Shown: positions 11,885 through 23,398 of the stretch, one piece after another | Position numbering within the stretch: the first letter of the stretch is position 1 | Layout of the letters: each line of letters opens with the position of its first letter | Assembly: GCA_016271365.2 (NCBI GenBank) | Contig: CM057451.1 | Span: forward strand, 495,431,501 to 495,495,500 | DNA from: Neoceratodus forsteri | Taxonomy: Eukaryota; Chordata; Ceratodontiformes; Ceratodontidae | Reading direction: 5' to 3' | DNA: 64,000 bases | Notes under the pieces: generated by a model | The model's database searches: none | What the model was told of the DNA's origin: nothing | The model's input: the letters and a program-made list of their open reading frames with translations, nothing else | Made by a program: the position numbers and the translations under genes

Positions 11885-14800
11885 ATAACAACATAAAAAG
11901 TAGTCAGCAGAAGGAGACCACATGATCTATCTCATCTGCTTGAGTTGTGTTGGGGTTTTGTATTTTACCCTTATACCATTGCCCCTACTCCCTCCTCTCC
12001 CTTCCCTTTTCCTATGTCCCACAACTTCACTTTGTGTTTGTCCCAAGCTTCTTTGAATGATCCCACTGACTTGGCTGCCACAACCTCTTCTGGCAGCTCA
12101 TTCCAGGCCACCACCACCTTTTCTCTGAAGAAGTGTTTCCTCACATCCCTTCTATATCTTCCTCCCATCAGCTTTTGGCTGTGTCCTCTTGTGGTGGTGT
12201 TTTCTCTCTTGTTGAAGAGACTCTAACACTCTACCTTGTTTTCTCCCTTCAGGTACTTGTATGTCTCTATCATACCTCCCCTCTGCCTCCTCTCCTCCAA
12301 TGAGTACATCCTCAAGTCCCCCAGCCTCTCCTCATATGACCTGTCCTGCTGTTCCCTGATCATTTGTCACCCTCCTCTGCACTCCCTCTAGCAATTTAAT
12401 GTCTTTTTTTTAAGTATGGGTGCCAGTACCTCACTCCATATTCCAAATGAGACCTTACCAGTGATCTATATAATGGCAGAATGACCTCGCTGTGCCTGCT
12501 ACTGAAACCCCTTGCAGTGCAACCAAGCATCCTGTTGGCCTTCACCACCTTTTTGCATTGCATGGACTGCTTCAGATCACTAGTAATTGCTACCCCCAGG
12601 TCTTTTTCGTCCTGTGACTCAGCTACTTGTACTTTTCCTATGTAGTACTCTGATCTTGGGTTTTTAACCCCTGTGTGCATCATCTTGCACTTTTTGGCAT
12701 TAAACCTCACCTGCCAAATCCCTGACCATTTATCCAGTTTGGCCAGGTTCTCTCTTAGCTCTTCTATCCCTTCCTGAGTGTCTACTCTCCCACAGAACTT
12801 GGTGTCATCTGCTAATAGGCACATTTTGCCTTGAATGCCCTCCCTGATGTTGCTTATAAATATACTAAATAATACCAGGCACAAAACTGACCCCCTGTAG
12901 AACCCCGCTGGTGTACTGGAGGTTATGCCCACTACCACCACCCTCTGTGTCCTACCCCCCCAACCAGTTTTCAACCCATCTTACTATTTTCTCCCCAACC
13001 CCTAGCCCCCTCAGTTTTGTTATCAGTCTTTTGTGTGGCACCAAATTGAAGGCTTTACTGAAATCCAGATAAATTACATGTACTGTCTGATCCTTGTCCA
13101 CTGCTTTCGTGACACAGTCAAAGAACTCTACTAAATTCATTTGGCATGATCTGCCAGACACAAACCCATGTTGCTTACTATCTTGCAGGCCATTTTCCTC
13201 TATGTACCTCACCAGTCCCTCCTTTAGTATGGTCTCTATAAGTCTGCATACTATTGAGGTCAGGCTGACCGGCCTGTAGTTGCCCAGATCCTCCTTGAGA
13301 CCACTTTTGTGGAGTGACACAATGTATGTTGTTCTCCAATCCTCTGGCACTACTCCTGAATTCAGGGAACTATTAAATAGAATTGTCATTGGACCTGCCA
13401 GTTCTTCGGCCAATTTCCTGAGTACACTGGGCTCATCCAGCCCTGGGGTTTATCCACTTTCAGAGCCCTCAGTCCCTCTTTCACTCTTTCTATTCACCCA
13501 ATGACCCCTAATGGATCTGCCCCGTTTCCTCTTTTCTTATCGCTGCCAGTGGCATTGGTCCATCCTTCTCTTTCGTTAACACAGAGCAGAAGTATTAATT
13601 TAATATTTTTGCTTTATCATGTCCTCCACCACCCATTAGCCCCCTTTATTAAGTCTTACAATGCCATCCTTCTTGTCCCTTTTTTCTTTGATGTAGTTGA
13701 AGAAGGCCTTTTCTCCATTCTTTATCCCTCCCGCTGTCTGGAGCTCTTTCTGAGCCTTGACTTTCTCTATCTCCTTTTTTGCTATTTTGGCCAGTCTTTG
13801 GTATTCCTCATCCTTCTCTATCCTAACAGTTCTTCTACTTTTCCTGTAGGCTGCCCTCTTTTTCCTTATCACCCTAGCAACCTCCCCACTGAACTAGCTA
13901 GGCCGTCTTGCCCTCTTCCTCTTTCCTCTCATTTTTATGCAACTGTCCATGGTATTTTGAATGTCTCCCCTGATGGTTTTCCAAAGTGTTTCCACTTCCA
14001 TTCCCTCATCTATGTTTCCTAGTTGCTCCCTAATCAGTTCCCTCATTTTGTTAAATTTCACTGTCCTGAAATCCAGCGCCCTAGTTCATGTTGGGATATC
14101 TTCTTTTCCCACGTCAATCTTGAACTACACTAAGCTGTGGTCACTTCCACCCAGGGGTTCTCTGATGTCAACCTTCTGAATGTGCTCCCCATTAGTAAAC
14201 ATCAAATCTAGGATTGCTTCCCCCCTGGTTGGACCCATCACCAATTGTGTCATGAAGCCCTCCTGAACTGTGTCATGGATCACCTGACTTCTGGCACAGG
14301 ATGTGCTGGGAGTGTCCCAGTCTATTTTGGGCAGGTTAAAGTCCCCAGTTACTATTACTCCCCCCCTCCCTGCCATGTCATTCAATTGTGCACTTAGCAC
14401 TCTGTCCATCTCTTTGCCCTGGTTAGGCTGTCTATATACCACCCCTACCATAATTTTCTTACCCCTATTGCTCTGGTGCTGCAGCTACAATGCTTTACTG
14501 TTCCCCCTTTCCATTTTTTCTTCCCTTGCACACACTATCCCTTCCCTGATGTATGCTGCAACCCCACCCCTCTTTCTTGCCTCTCTGTCCCATCTGTACA
14601 GCTTTCACCCTGGGATCAAGAGATCCCAGTCATGATGGGCTGTGGCCCAGGTTTCTGTAATGGCCACTATATCCATTTTACTTTCAGTGAAGAGGGCATG
14701 TAAGTCCACTATCTTGTTCCCTATGCTATGTGCATTCAGTGATACCACTGCCCACCTTCTCCCTTACGTACCATCTTTTATTTGTTTCTCTTGGTTGTCC

Positions 14801-15065
14801 CTGTCCATTCCCCCTCCCCTCTAACCCCATTATTACATTTCTCAGGCATTCCTCCACCCGTCCTGCTTTCAAGGGGGAAGGCTTTTTGGCCCCCCTTTTC
14901 TGGACCCCCTTAGCTGTTTAAACCCAGTTCTTCTGCTGTGTATTCACCTGGCTTATCCTTTAGTGCTCTTTTCCCTTCCCAGTTTAGGTGTAGCCTGTAC
15001 TGGCTATATAGTCCCTTATTTGAGCATACGTCTTCCCCTTTTCCTATAAAGTCATACCCCTCCTC
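11885..15065 (-). mobile_element. CR1-clade LINE, reverse, most of ORF2
   Basis: Read from 15065 downward this is the longest ORF2 remnant of the 8-15 kb block. The endonuclease is at 14125-14451 (VGVVYRQPN, VIVTGDFNLPKIDWD, GEAILDLMFTNGE, GGSDHSLV). The linker is at 13636-13872, rich in Lys/Arg and predicted helical. RT part 1 is at 12952-13413 (VPEDWRTTYIVSLHKSG, NYRPVSLTSIVCRLIE, LQDSKQHGFVSGRSCQMNL, IYLDFSKAFNLVPH). RT part 2 is at 12396-12974 (LADDTKFC, RFNAKKCKMMHTG, LPLYRSLVRSHLEYG). LADD keeps both catalytic aspartates. Frameshifts occur near 12960, 13500 and 14000. The 3' UTR ends near 11885. It is 5'-truncated at 15065, where a foldback-family module starts. Confidence 0.85.
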
Positions 15066-15670
15066 GCTGCACCAAGATTAACAAAATCACAGCGACACTG
15101 TTCATGAGCAGAGGTCCCAAATTCTTTCATGAGGTGGGGTCACAAAAGACCATGCTGAAAATTTGGAGTGCAAATACCAACAAACGCCCAGGATGTTAAG
15201 GTTTCTAACCATAACGTCCCACCCTGTACAGACTAACAAGCATCAGGGGTGTGCCTTTGGATTGTCTCCTGTACTGCTCATGCCACTGCACCCCTACCCC
15301 CACCCTGCAGCCACTGACAGACATCAAGGTGTGCCGTGGACTCTTCGGCCCCAAAGTTCAACCCATTCTCCTATGCTGCACCCTTCTGAATGTACTCCCT
15401 TATGAAATGGGGTGAGCATAAGGACCGATGACCCCAAGGCATAACGCAACACTTGTCAGACTCTGCAAGGTAGGCTGAGGTGAAATGACATGAGCATTAT
15501 GGCCAGCGACCCAAAGGCACACCTTAATGCCTGTCACTCTCTGCAGGGTGGGGTGGGGTTGACGTTGGTTCTATACTTTACTGCCTTTCCTATTATGCAT
15601 CTCTCTAACTCTGCACTACCAATGCCAACACCAGCAAGACAACATTCAGCATTGACAAATGCTTATTAGT
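15066..15670 (+). repeat. Single-copy module of the foldback family
   Basis: Starting at AAAATCACAGCGACACTGTT, this module contains the same ordered landmarks as 19290-19832: GTTCATGAG with GGGGTCACAAA, then TGAAAATTTGGAGT, GACTCTTCGGCCCCAAA, AATGGGGTGAGCATAAGG, CAATGCCAACACCAGC and CATTGACAAATGCTTATTAG. It ends at the same boundary as the other copies. It is non-coding and lies about 0.9 kb outside the large inverted structure, in the same orientation as that structure's left arm. Confidence 0.7.
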
Positions 15671-15870
15671 TATTTGAAATGTGTTGTCCAGGAAAGGCAC
15701 ACTGAGCCAAAGCTCATATCCAGGTGTGATGGGGGGTAGATAAATTATTATTCTTCTAAAATTTCTAATTAAATACTCTTGAGCCTAGGGAGGATCCTGA
15801 TTGATTGCTGGATTGGTCAGGAATGTCTTACAAGTAATCACTCCAGCTGCTAGTTAATGCTATGTTAGGG
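15671..15870. other. Short unassigned spacer before the SINE
   Basis: The stretch is AT-rich with no ORF or repeat recognised. It contains AATTATTATTCTTCTAAAAT. It separates the foldback module from the tRNA-derived SINE. Confidence 0.3.
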
Positions 15871-16300
15871 GCAGTGTCTGTGGCTCAGCAGGTTGCACAC
15901 TCACCTCTGAGGCCAGAACATCAGAAGGCTGTGGGTTCTATCCCCACACCAGGCACTTGGGTAAATCCTAATACTGACACAGTAGTGCATCATGAGGGGG
16001 GTGTTGCACTCTTGAGGTGCCGTCTTTCAGATAAGATGTTAAACTGAGGTCCTGTCTGCCTGTTCTGGTGGTTGTTCAGGTGGACGTCTACGATCCCATG
16101 GCACTTCTCGAAAAACAGTAGGGGAATTTCCATGGTGTCCTGGCCAAATTTCCACCATTCACTAAAAATACCACTACCAGCTTAATCTGGTTCAATTTCA
16201 GTTGGTTACCATCTGTGTCTCCCCGGTCACCCCTGAAAAGGGACTTCTAGTCTCAGTGGGCCTACCAGATCAACAAAATAAATAAATAAATAAATAAATG
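15871..16300 (+). mobile_element. tRNA-derived SINE with V-SINE/HE1-like central domain
   Basis: The head has RNA polymerase III box A (TGGCTCAGCAGGT, 15881-15893) and box B (GGTTCTATCCC, 15934-15944) at tRNA-like spacing. The body contains GGTGCCGTCTTTCAGATAAG, then ATGTTAAACTGAGGTCCTGT, CCCATGGCACTTCTCGAAAA and GGTGTCCTGGCC. From memory of the family, this resembles the conserved central domain of V-SINE/HE1-type elements of fishes and other lower vertebrates. The tail is (AAAT)n at 16274-16300. Source-LINE identity was not established. The copy looks nearly full length. Confidence 0.75.
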
Positions 16301-16589
16301 TACCAGACAATGTCTTCAGTGTAAGACGTGTTCATGCTAAACTGTTGGCTCTACACCACTGTGTACTTGCTAAAACAAAACAACTAAGTGTTACCCTGCT
16401 GTCAAAGACAGGGGTGCAGGTTAATCTAAATGTTTAAAGGAGAAGTCTTGTGTTTGCAATGCTGTGTATTTGCTTGCCTAACTTCAGTCCCTCTTTTGGT
16501 ATTTCCAGTCAGTGATTGTGGTTTAAGGAGCATTTGAAATGTAAAAAAAAAACATTTTTTAAACTAAGTAATCTAGCTCTCCATTTTTA
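16301..16589. other. Unassigned spacer between SINE and foldback arm
   Basis: No coding potential or repeat was recognised. It contains a homopolymer A stretch near 16543-16551. Confidence 0.3.
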
Positions 16590-17416
16590 TGTTTGCTTGC
16601 ATGCATGTGCAAGAAACATAGTGCCATCATCGGAGATTTCGGAGGTGTGTCACCTCCTCCTCCAATTCAGGCAGTGTGCTGGCAGGCTGACCCCTGTAAG
16701 CCAATGCATTTTGGAGGCATCTCGACCATGGCTCAAAATGCAGTAGCATCTGATTGAAGAGACTGCGCTTGGTGAGCAGCGATAAGAAGCTGCTCACGCA
16801 GCTCCCAGCTGCAGGTGTCGTGCCCCGCATGTAGTGTATAGTCAGAGGGTGCCCTATCCCCGCCGGCTGAGCTGCATCATCTCCCCCCCTCCCAGTAGTT
16901 GGTGCCATGCTGGAGCCCACCCCAGCGTGGCAATCAGTCATTTTGCGCGGGGGGTTCCAATCCCCATTGGCTGAAGAGGCCCCCAAAGTTCTTGTGCACT
17001 GCGGGAGGCCCACCCAGCGTGGCAAGCGATCCCACGAGTTTTTCCCTCATTTTGCCGACAGGGCTGCCCAATCCCCGTCCGCTGAACGCCTCAAAGTCCT
17101 TGTGCCACTCTGGGAGCCCACCCCAGCGTGGCAAACGGTCCCATGACGCTTTTTTATTTTTTTACCTGTAACACAAAACGGTCCAGCGGTGTGTCTCCGA
17201 CCCCCTCCCACAACCCACACCCACCCACTGCGCACCCAGACTCCACACCCCCCCTCACCCCATACTTACTCAATTCTGGCGTGACAATCTTCGGGACCGG
17301 AACACGCCTGCACTCTTCAAAGCCTAATTAACTGAGAAATGCCGCAAGCTGTATAATGGAAGCTAGATAGGGGGTTTCAACTTTATTATATCTCAGCCAT
17401 TTTTGAGAATTTTGCA

Positions 17417-17600
17417 CCAAATTTTCAACATGGGGTTTTAGGACCTTCTCATGAATGATGTCACTGTCATGGCGTTATTTGGCGAAGGGTGATTTCGAGC
17501 AGTGACTGTGCAGACTGCGAAATCACCTTTGGGCCTGAATACTACCATGACAGTGACATCATTCATGAGAAGGGGCCCAAACCCCATGTTGAAAATTTGG
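17417..17600. repeat. 184-bp internal palindrome in the left arm
   Basis: The sequence from CCAAATTTTCAACATGGGGT to AACCCCATGTTGAAAATTTG is an inverted repeat of itself. Near-perfect inner arms TTCTCATGAATGATGTCACT (17445) and AGTGACATCATTCATGAGAA (about 17549) flank a loop of roughly 60 bp holding GATTTCG and CGAAATC. An analogous but more diverged palindrome is visible in the right arm at about 21630-21810. Such a unit looks like a MITE or the hairpin nucleus of the larger foldback. Confidence 0.75.
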
Positions 17601-19300
17601 TGCCAAAATTCAAAATGACTGTTTAACGAGCTGCACGCTATGCAGTTCCTACTGCAGGCTCGTAAGTTCGCGAAATTTCAATATTTTCATTCCAGATTTT
17701 CAACATTGCCATTTCACCACACCTTCTTATGAGTAGTACAGCTGTCAGTTTTTACATATCACCCAAAATGTGTTTCCACCCATGTAGCGCAGAATGGCGT
17801 AGTCAGTTTGCGAAATCAATGTCCGGGACAAATTAAGAAAATCACAGTGACACTGTTCATGAACAGAGGTCTTGAAATGGCTATGTTGAAAATTTGGTGA
17901 AAACTCCTAAAAATGACTGTTTCTGACGTGCGTTGCGCAGTTCTAATCGCTCATAGGTTTGCTAATTTTCAATATTTCCACTCCAGATTTTCAACATTGC
18001 CATTTTCCACACCTTCTTATGAGCAGTACAGCTGTCATGTTTCACATCTCACCCAAAATGTGTTTCCGCCTATGTAGCGCACAATGGGCGCGGTCGTTGT
18101 CTTGAACTCAGTGTATGGGACACATTAAGAAAATCAGTGTCACTGTTCATGAGCAGAGATCTTAAAATGGCAATGTTGAAAATTTGGTGACAGAATTCCT
18201 AAAAATGACTGTTTCTGGCGTGCACGTTGACAGGTCCCACGCCGCTTCGTAAGTTTGCGAATTTTCAATATTTCCACTCCAGATTTTCAACATTGCCATT
18301 TTCCACACCTCCTTATGAGCAGTACAGCTGTCATTTTTCACATCCTGTCCAAAAACATGTTTCCGCCCATGTAGCGCACAATGGCGCAGTGGTGTGCAAA
18401 CTCAAGGTATGGGACACAGTAACAAAACCACAGTGACACTGTTCATGAGCAGAGGTCTTAAAATGGCTATGTTGAAAATTTGGTGAAAAAATTCCTAAAA
18501 TGGCTTTTACGATGGCGTTGCACAGTTCCTATGCATGCTCAGTAAGTTTGCAAATTTAATATTTTCACTCTAGATTTTCAACATGTCCATTTTATTAAAC
18601 TTCCTTATGAACAGTACAGCTGCAATTTTTCATATGTCACCCAAAATGTGTTATCGCACATGTAGCGCACAATGGTGCTGTTGGTGTGCGAAAGCAATGT
18701 TTAGAACAGATTAAGAAAATCACAGTTACAATGTTCGTGAGCAGAGGTCTTAAAATGGCTATGTTGAAAATTTGGTGACAAAAGTCCATAAAATGACTGT
18801 GTTACGAGTGAGCATTGTGCAGTTTCCACGCATCCTCGTTAGTTCATGACTTTGTAATATTTTCAGTCCAGATTTTCACTAGTGGCATTTTCCACACTTC
18901 CTTATGAACAGTACAGCTGCCATTTTCACAACATGGCGAGTGTGTTTCACACTTACAGTGCAGAGATGCGGGTTGCTGTGGGAAATCATTGTTCGGCACA
19001 GATAAAGAAAATCACAGTGACACTGTTCATGATCGGAGGCACCAAAATGCCTGAGTTGACAATCTCCTATAAAAACCCCAACCCTTATTATATAACGGTG
19101 TGCTATGCAGTTTCTATGTACACCGGACTTCACCATTTTTAAAATATTTTACTAGACATTTGCAACATAGCCATTTTACACCTCCCCATGAAAGAGTACA
19201 GCTGTCATTTTTACATCCTGTTCGAATATTTTACACCTGTGGTGCTAAATGCCGTAGTCACTGTGCATAAGCAGCTGCTACCAAACTGATATTCCCCTGT
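17601..19300 (+). repeat. Tandem array of about six ~292-bp units (left arm)
   Basis: Successive units share AGAAAATCACAGTGACACTG, TTCATGAGCAGAGGTCTTAA, ATGGCTATGTTGAAAATTTG, CTCCAGATTTTCAACATTGC and GAGCAGTACAGCTGTCA. The repeated CAACATTGCC-type site falls at about 17702, 17993, 18289, 18580, 18872 and 19163, so the period is 291-296 bp. Units have diverged by substitutions and small indels. A period near 290 bp and the lack of coding sequence make this satellite-like, embedded in a foldback arm. Confidence 0.75.
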
Positions 19301-19832
19301 TCATGAGGTGGGGTCACAAACAAACATGTTGAAAATTTGGAGTTAAAATACCAATGAATGCCTGAGGTATTAGGCTTTTCAACTAAATCGCCCAACCCTA
19401 TAGAGAATGACAGGAATCAGGGTGTGACTTGGATTCTTGCCTGTGATGCTCCATACCATTCCACACCCTGCAGACACTGAGAGGCATCGGTATGCCCTGG
19501 ACTCTTCGACCCCAAACTTCACCCCCATTCTCCTATATGCACTCTATCTCACCGTATTTCCTAATGAAATGGGGTGCCATAGGCCAAACACCCCAAGGAA
19601 CACGTTGACACTTGTCAGTCTCTTGCAGAGTGGGAGTGTGGTGAAATGGCGTGGTCAAGATGCCCTGATGACCCAAATGCACACCCCAATTCCTGTCACT
19701 CTCTTCAGCGTGGTGGTGCGGTTGGCTTCAGTTCAATACTTCACTGCCATTCCTATTACGCAGCTCTGTAACTTCTACACTACCACTGCCAATGCCAGCA
19801 AGCAAACATTCGGCATTGACAAATGCTTGTTA

Positions 19833-20249
19833 TGGCTGCTGAAAGGAGGACATGTGTCATCTGGCCAAAGGAAGCATTCAGTCTGCTCATCCCCCACAGC
19901 ATGTTACAACTGACTTACAGAGAGAGATGAGCAGCACAAAGAAATACATTTTTTCTTGTGAATGAAATATTTTTAGCTGTATTATTTGCTATGCATGAAC
20001 AAAAGCTACTAGTGCTACATACTTTGTGAATGGCATGACAGGACTCTCTTAAGCCATTGCAAACTTAAAATAAAATACAGATAGGAAGCAATGAAAACCT
20101 TAAACTTTCTTCTGAGCTGCTACTCCAATGACACCATAGAATAGGAAAGGTTGCATTGAGTGCCTCATTTGCATATACAATAAATGGAGACTTGCTTGAA
20201 ACTTTACAAGCTTGTGTCAGAACCTCAGAATCTAGATGTGCTACAACAG
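19833..20249. other. Central spacer of the foldback structure
   Basis: This is unique sequence between the two CAAATGCTTGTTA ends. It is AT-rich with no ORF or motif recognised. If the arms are two separate elements, this would be ordinary flanking DNA. Confidence 0.4.
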
Positions 20250-20879
20250 AAAACAAGCATTTGTGAATGCCAAATGTTGACTTGCTGGCATTGGCATTGG
20301 TAGTGCAGGAGTTAGAAACACGAAATAGGAAAGCAGTGAAGTACTGAAGTAATGCCAACAACCTCCCCCCCCACCTCTGAGAATGAAAGGCATTGGTAGT
20401 GTGGCTTTGGGTTGGCCATAACACTTACACCATTCCACCTCACCCCACCCTGCAGAGAGTGACAGGTGTTGAGGTGTGCATTGGGGTCTTCGACCCTTAT
20501 GCTCACCCCATTCCATAAGGAAATAAGCTGAGATGGGTGCAATACAGGAGAATGGGGTGAATGTTAGGGTGATGGAACCCAAGGCACACCTCAATGCCTG
20601 TCAGTGGCTGTAGGGTGGGGGTAGAATTCAGCAAACATTATGGCCGACGAACCCAAGTTACATCCCCGATGACAGTCAGTCTCTACAGAGCTGGTGTATG
20701 GTTGGAAACCTTAATGCCCCGGGTGTTTGTTGGTATTTTCACTCCAAATGTTCAACATTGGCTTTTTGAGACCCCACCTCATGAACAGTGGCACTGTCAT
20801 TGCATTACTAAATCCTGTAGGGTGGATTCGCACAGCAACTAAGCCATTAGGAGCCACAGGTGCAGAAACACATTTTAGA

Positions 20880-21630
20880 AAGGATGGAAAAAATGACAGC
20901 TGTACTGTTCACGAGGAGGTGTAAAAAAATGGCAATGTTGAAAATCTGGAGAGAAAATATTAAACATTTTCAAACTTACGAGAGTGTGTAGATACTGCGC
21001 AGTGCACTCCTGCAATGCGGTCATTTTTTGGAATTTTTGTACCAAATTTTCAATGTGGGCTTTTGAGACCGCCACTCATGAACAGTGTCACTGTCATTTT
21101 CTTAATCTGTCCTGAGCATTGATTTCCCACAGCGACCACGCCATTGTGTGCCAGATGTGTGAAAATACATTTTGGACAGGTTGTGAAAAATGATAGCTGT
21201 ACTGTTCATAAGGAGGTGTGGAAAAATGGCAATGTTGAAAATCTGGAGTGAAAATATTAAAAATTCTCAAAGTTAGGTGCTTGCATGAAAACTGCACAAT
21301 GCACGCTCGTAACACAGTCATTTTTTGGAATTTTCTCACCAAATTTTCAACATGGGCATTTTGGGACCTCTGCTCATGAAAAGTCTCACTGTGATTTTCT
21401 TAATCTGCTCGAAACATTGATTTCCCACAACGATTGAGCCATTGGTGCCACATGTGCGAAAATACATTTCAGGCAGGATGTGAAAAGTGACAGCTATACT
21501 GTTCATAGGAGGTGTGAAAAAATGGCAAAGTTGAAAATCTGGAGTGAAAATATTAAAAATTTTCAATGTAAGAAGCATGCGTGGAAACTGCACAACACAT
21601 GCTCGTAACATTTTTGAAATTTTTTCACCA
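20880..21630 (-). repeat. Tandem array of about three ~296-bp units (right arm, inverted)
   Basis: Reverse complements of the left-arm units recur here. AAAAATGGCAATGTTGAAAA and its variants lie at about 20927, 21222 and 21518. Each is preceded by GACAGCTGTACTGTTCA or a variant and followed by CTGGAGTGAAAATATTAAA. The right arm has about three units against about six in the left arm, so unit number has changed independently since the arms formed. Confidence 0.75.
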
Positions 21631-22970
21631 AATTTGTAACACAGGCTTTTTGGGAGCCCAACTCATGAACAGTAGCACTGTCATTTTGTTAATCGGTCCA
21701 AAAAGGTAATTTCACACAGTGACCGCACAATCACCTTTAGGGACCGAATAATGAAATGGCAGTGACTGATTTCATGAGGTGGGGTCCCAAGAACCCAAAG
21801 TTGAAAATCTGGAGCCAAAAGTAAAACAAATGGCAGAGATATCCACCTAAGTTGACCCCCCCCTTGATGCCATTATACAGCTTACCGTGATTTTCTTCAG
21901 TTCACAGTCAGCTTATGAAGAGTTCAGATGACTCCCGGTCCACCAAAGACCACCACACCCGGCCTCCAGAGGTAAGTATGGGGTGAAGGTGGGTGCAGGG
22001 AGGGGGGGTGCTTAAAGGGTGGGTGCGGGTTGAGGAGGAGCAGCGTCATGACAACAAGGGACCATTTTCTTATTTACAGTGAAAAAGAAAAAAAAGCTTT
22101 GTGGGAAGTTTTTTTTACATTACACAAATTGTATTTGGGCACACTGGGGTGGGCTTCCAGTGTGCCACCTGTTTTTTTTTTGGGGAGGACTGAAGCTGAT
22201 GGAAATTGGGCACCCCGTTGGCAAAGAAAGTGTGTCTGTGTTGGGGGGAGTATGATGCCGAGGGGGATTAGGCACCCCCCCATCAGCAGACATATGAAAC
22301 TGGGGGAACATTATACCAACGGAGTTTTGGCACTCCCGTCTGCAAACAAATTGAACCGGGGAGGGGGCATGCTGACAAGCGGATTGGGCACCCCTGAAGT
22401 TGGCTTTCTAGGGATTATGAGAGGCAGCTGGCGGGAGCCGCCACCATGTTTATTGAAATGTTTCACCAGGAATAGCACGCAATGGAGGTGTGTCAGATCT
22501 GCTGCTGCAATGATGAGCCTGTCTCTCATTGCAGCGGAGCATTCGTTTTAAGTTGGTGGCACTCTCTGAAACTGCTGTCATCAGCAGCATGCTCACTGGT
22601 TGACAGCTGAGGGACGCACCCACTAAAGCATCCCCTGGATTCGCCACAACACTGACACACTTTTGAAAGTGCTACTACAGTGCTACTACCGCAAGATGTT
22701 GCTTGTGCATGTGCACCAAGCCAACGTAAAAATGACAGATCTTTTATTCACATACTTGCAGTAAGTTATGTAATGTATGAAAAATGTCAGAAATATCAAA
22801 TTCATAAATAAACAGGAGTCTTCTTTAAGTTTATGCTCTAAGGATTTTGTGTACTTAAGGGGTTAAGGTTATAGTCCAGTGGTTCAGAATGTTGACAATG
22901 TTTCTCCTATTTATTGTTATATAATGCATTTGGAAAGTTAATTAGCCTCTGAAATCGATAAGTTTACAAA

Positions 22971-23044
22971 TTTGTAAAGCCACTGACATGACATGTACAA
23001 CTTATAAATCCATCTTATCTATGTCACGTCAGTGGGTTTACAAA
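22971..23044. repeat. 74-bp palindromic element
   Basis: TTTGTAAAGCCACTGACATG at the left end is nearly the reverse complement of CACGTCAGTGGGTTTACAAA at the right end, with two mismatches in the arm. A short loop holds CTTATAAATCCATCTTATC. It has the size and shape of a very small MITE or a terminal-repeat remnant. No target duplication was identified. Confidence 0.6.
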
Positions 23045-23398
23045 AAAAGAATGTCACCAATAGCCAGCATTCCACAAAGAACGTAATTGCCAGTCTCAGT
23101 AAATAATTCAAACTGTATTCTAATCACAGCAGTTTACTGTTGCTGAAACTAGCGATCGCGATGTCAGATCTTTTTTTCTGTTCCCCGCTTAGATACCTTG
23201 CTGTTTGATGGCACAATCATTTCTCCCACACTGAAGATCTTCTTCCTATTCCAGATGTCTGGGCCAATTGCAGCATAACATCCCACAGTTCTCCTTTCAT
23301 GCATGCCACCTTGACCTTGACGGGTCAACCAAATGTTTTTCTCACCTTTGTTTTTCCTCATTTTTTATTTTATAGTGACCAAATACACTGTAAAAGAC

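Larger units (their letters stand above)
16590..22720. mobile_element. Large foldback structure with long inverted arms
   Basis: Two long arms are inverted relative to each other. The left arm is about 16590-19832, the right arm about 20250-22720, with a ~420-bp central spacer. Landmarks in order on the left reappear in reverse order and orientation on the right: GAGCCCACCCCAGCGTGGC (17118) pairs with GGGTGGGCTTCCAG (22147); CACCCCATACTTAC (17257) with GTAAGTATGGGGTG (21972); GCTGTATAATGG (17350) with CCATTATACAGC (21870); the ~292-bp tandem units with their reverse complements; and CAAATGCTTGTTA (19820) with AACAAGCATTTG (20250). No transposase ORF was seen in the arms or spacer. Arms are imperfect and differ in unit number. 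The alternative is two copies of one element lying tail to tail. Confidence 0.7.

Noticed and set aside
15881..15950. tRNA gene
   Set aside because: Boxes A and B are present, but the sequence runs straight into a SINE core and an (AAAT)n tail and shows no complete cloverleaf.
17601..19300. CRISPR-like array
   Set aside because: Units are ~292 bp and wholly repeated, with no short repeats and unique spacers. The context is a eukaryotic transposon.
23164..23361. 65-codon reverse ORF with basic residues
   Set aside because: It resembles no family I know and has no support beyond being open.
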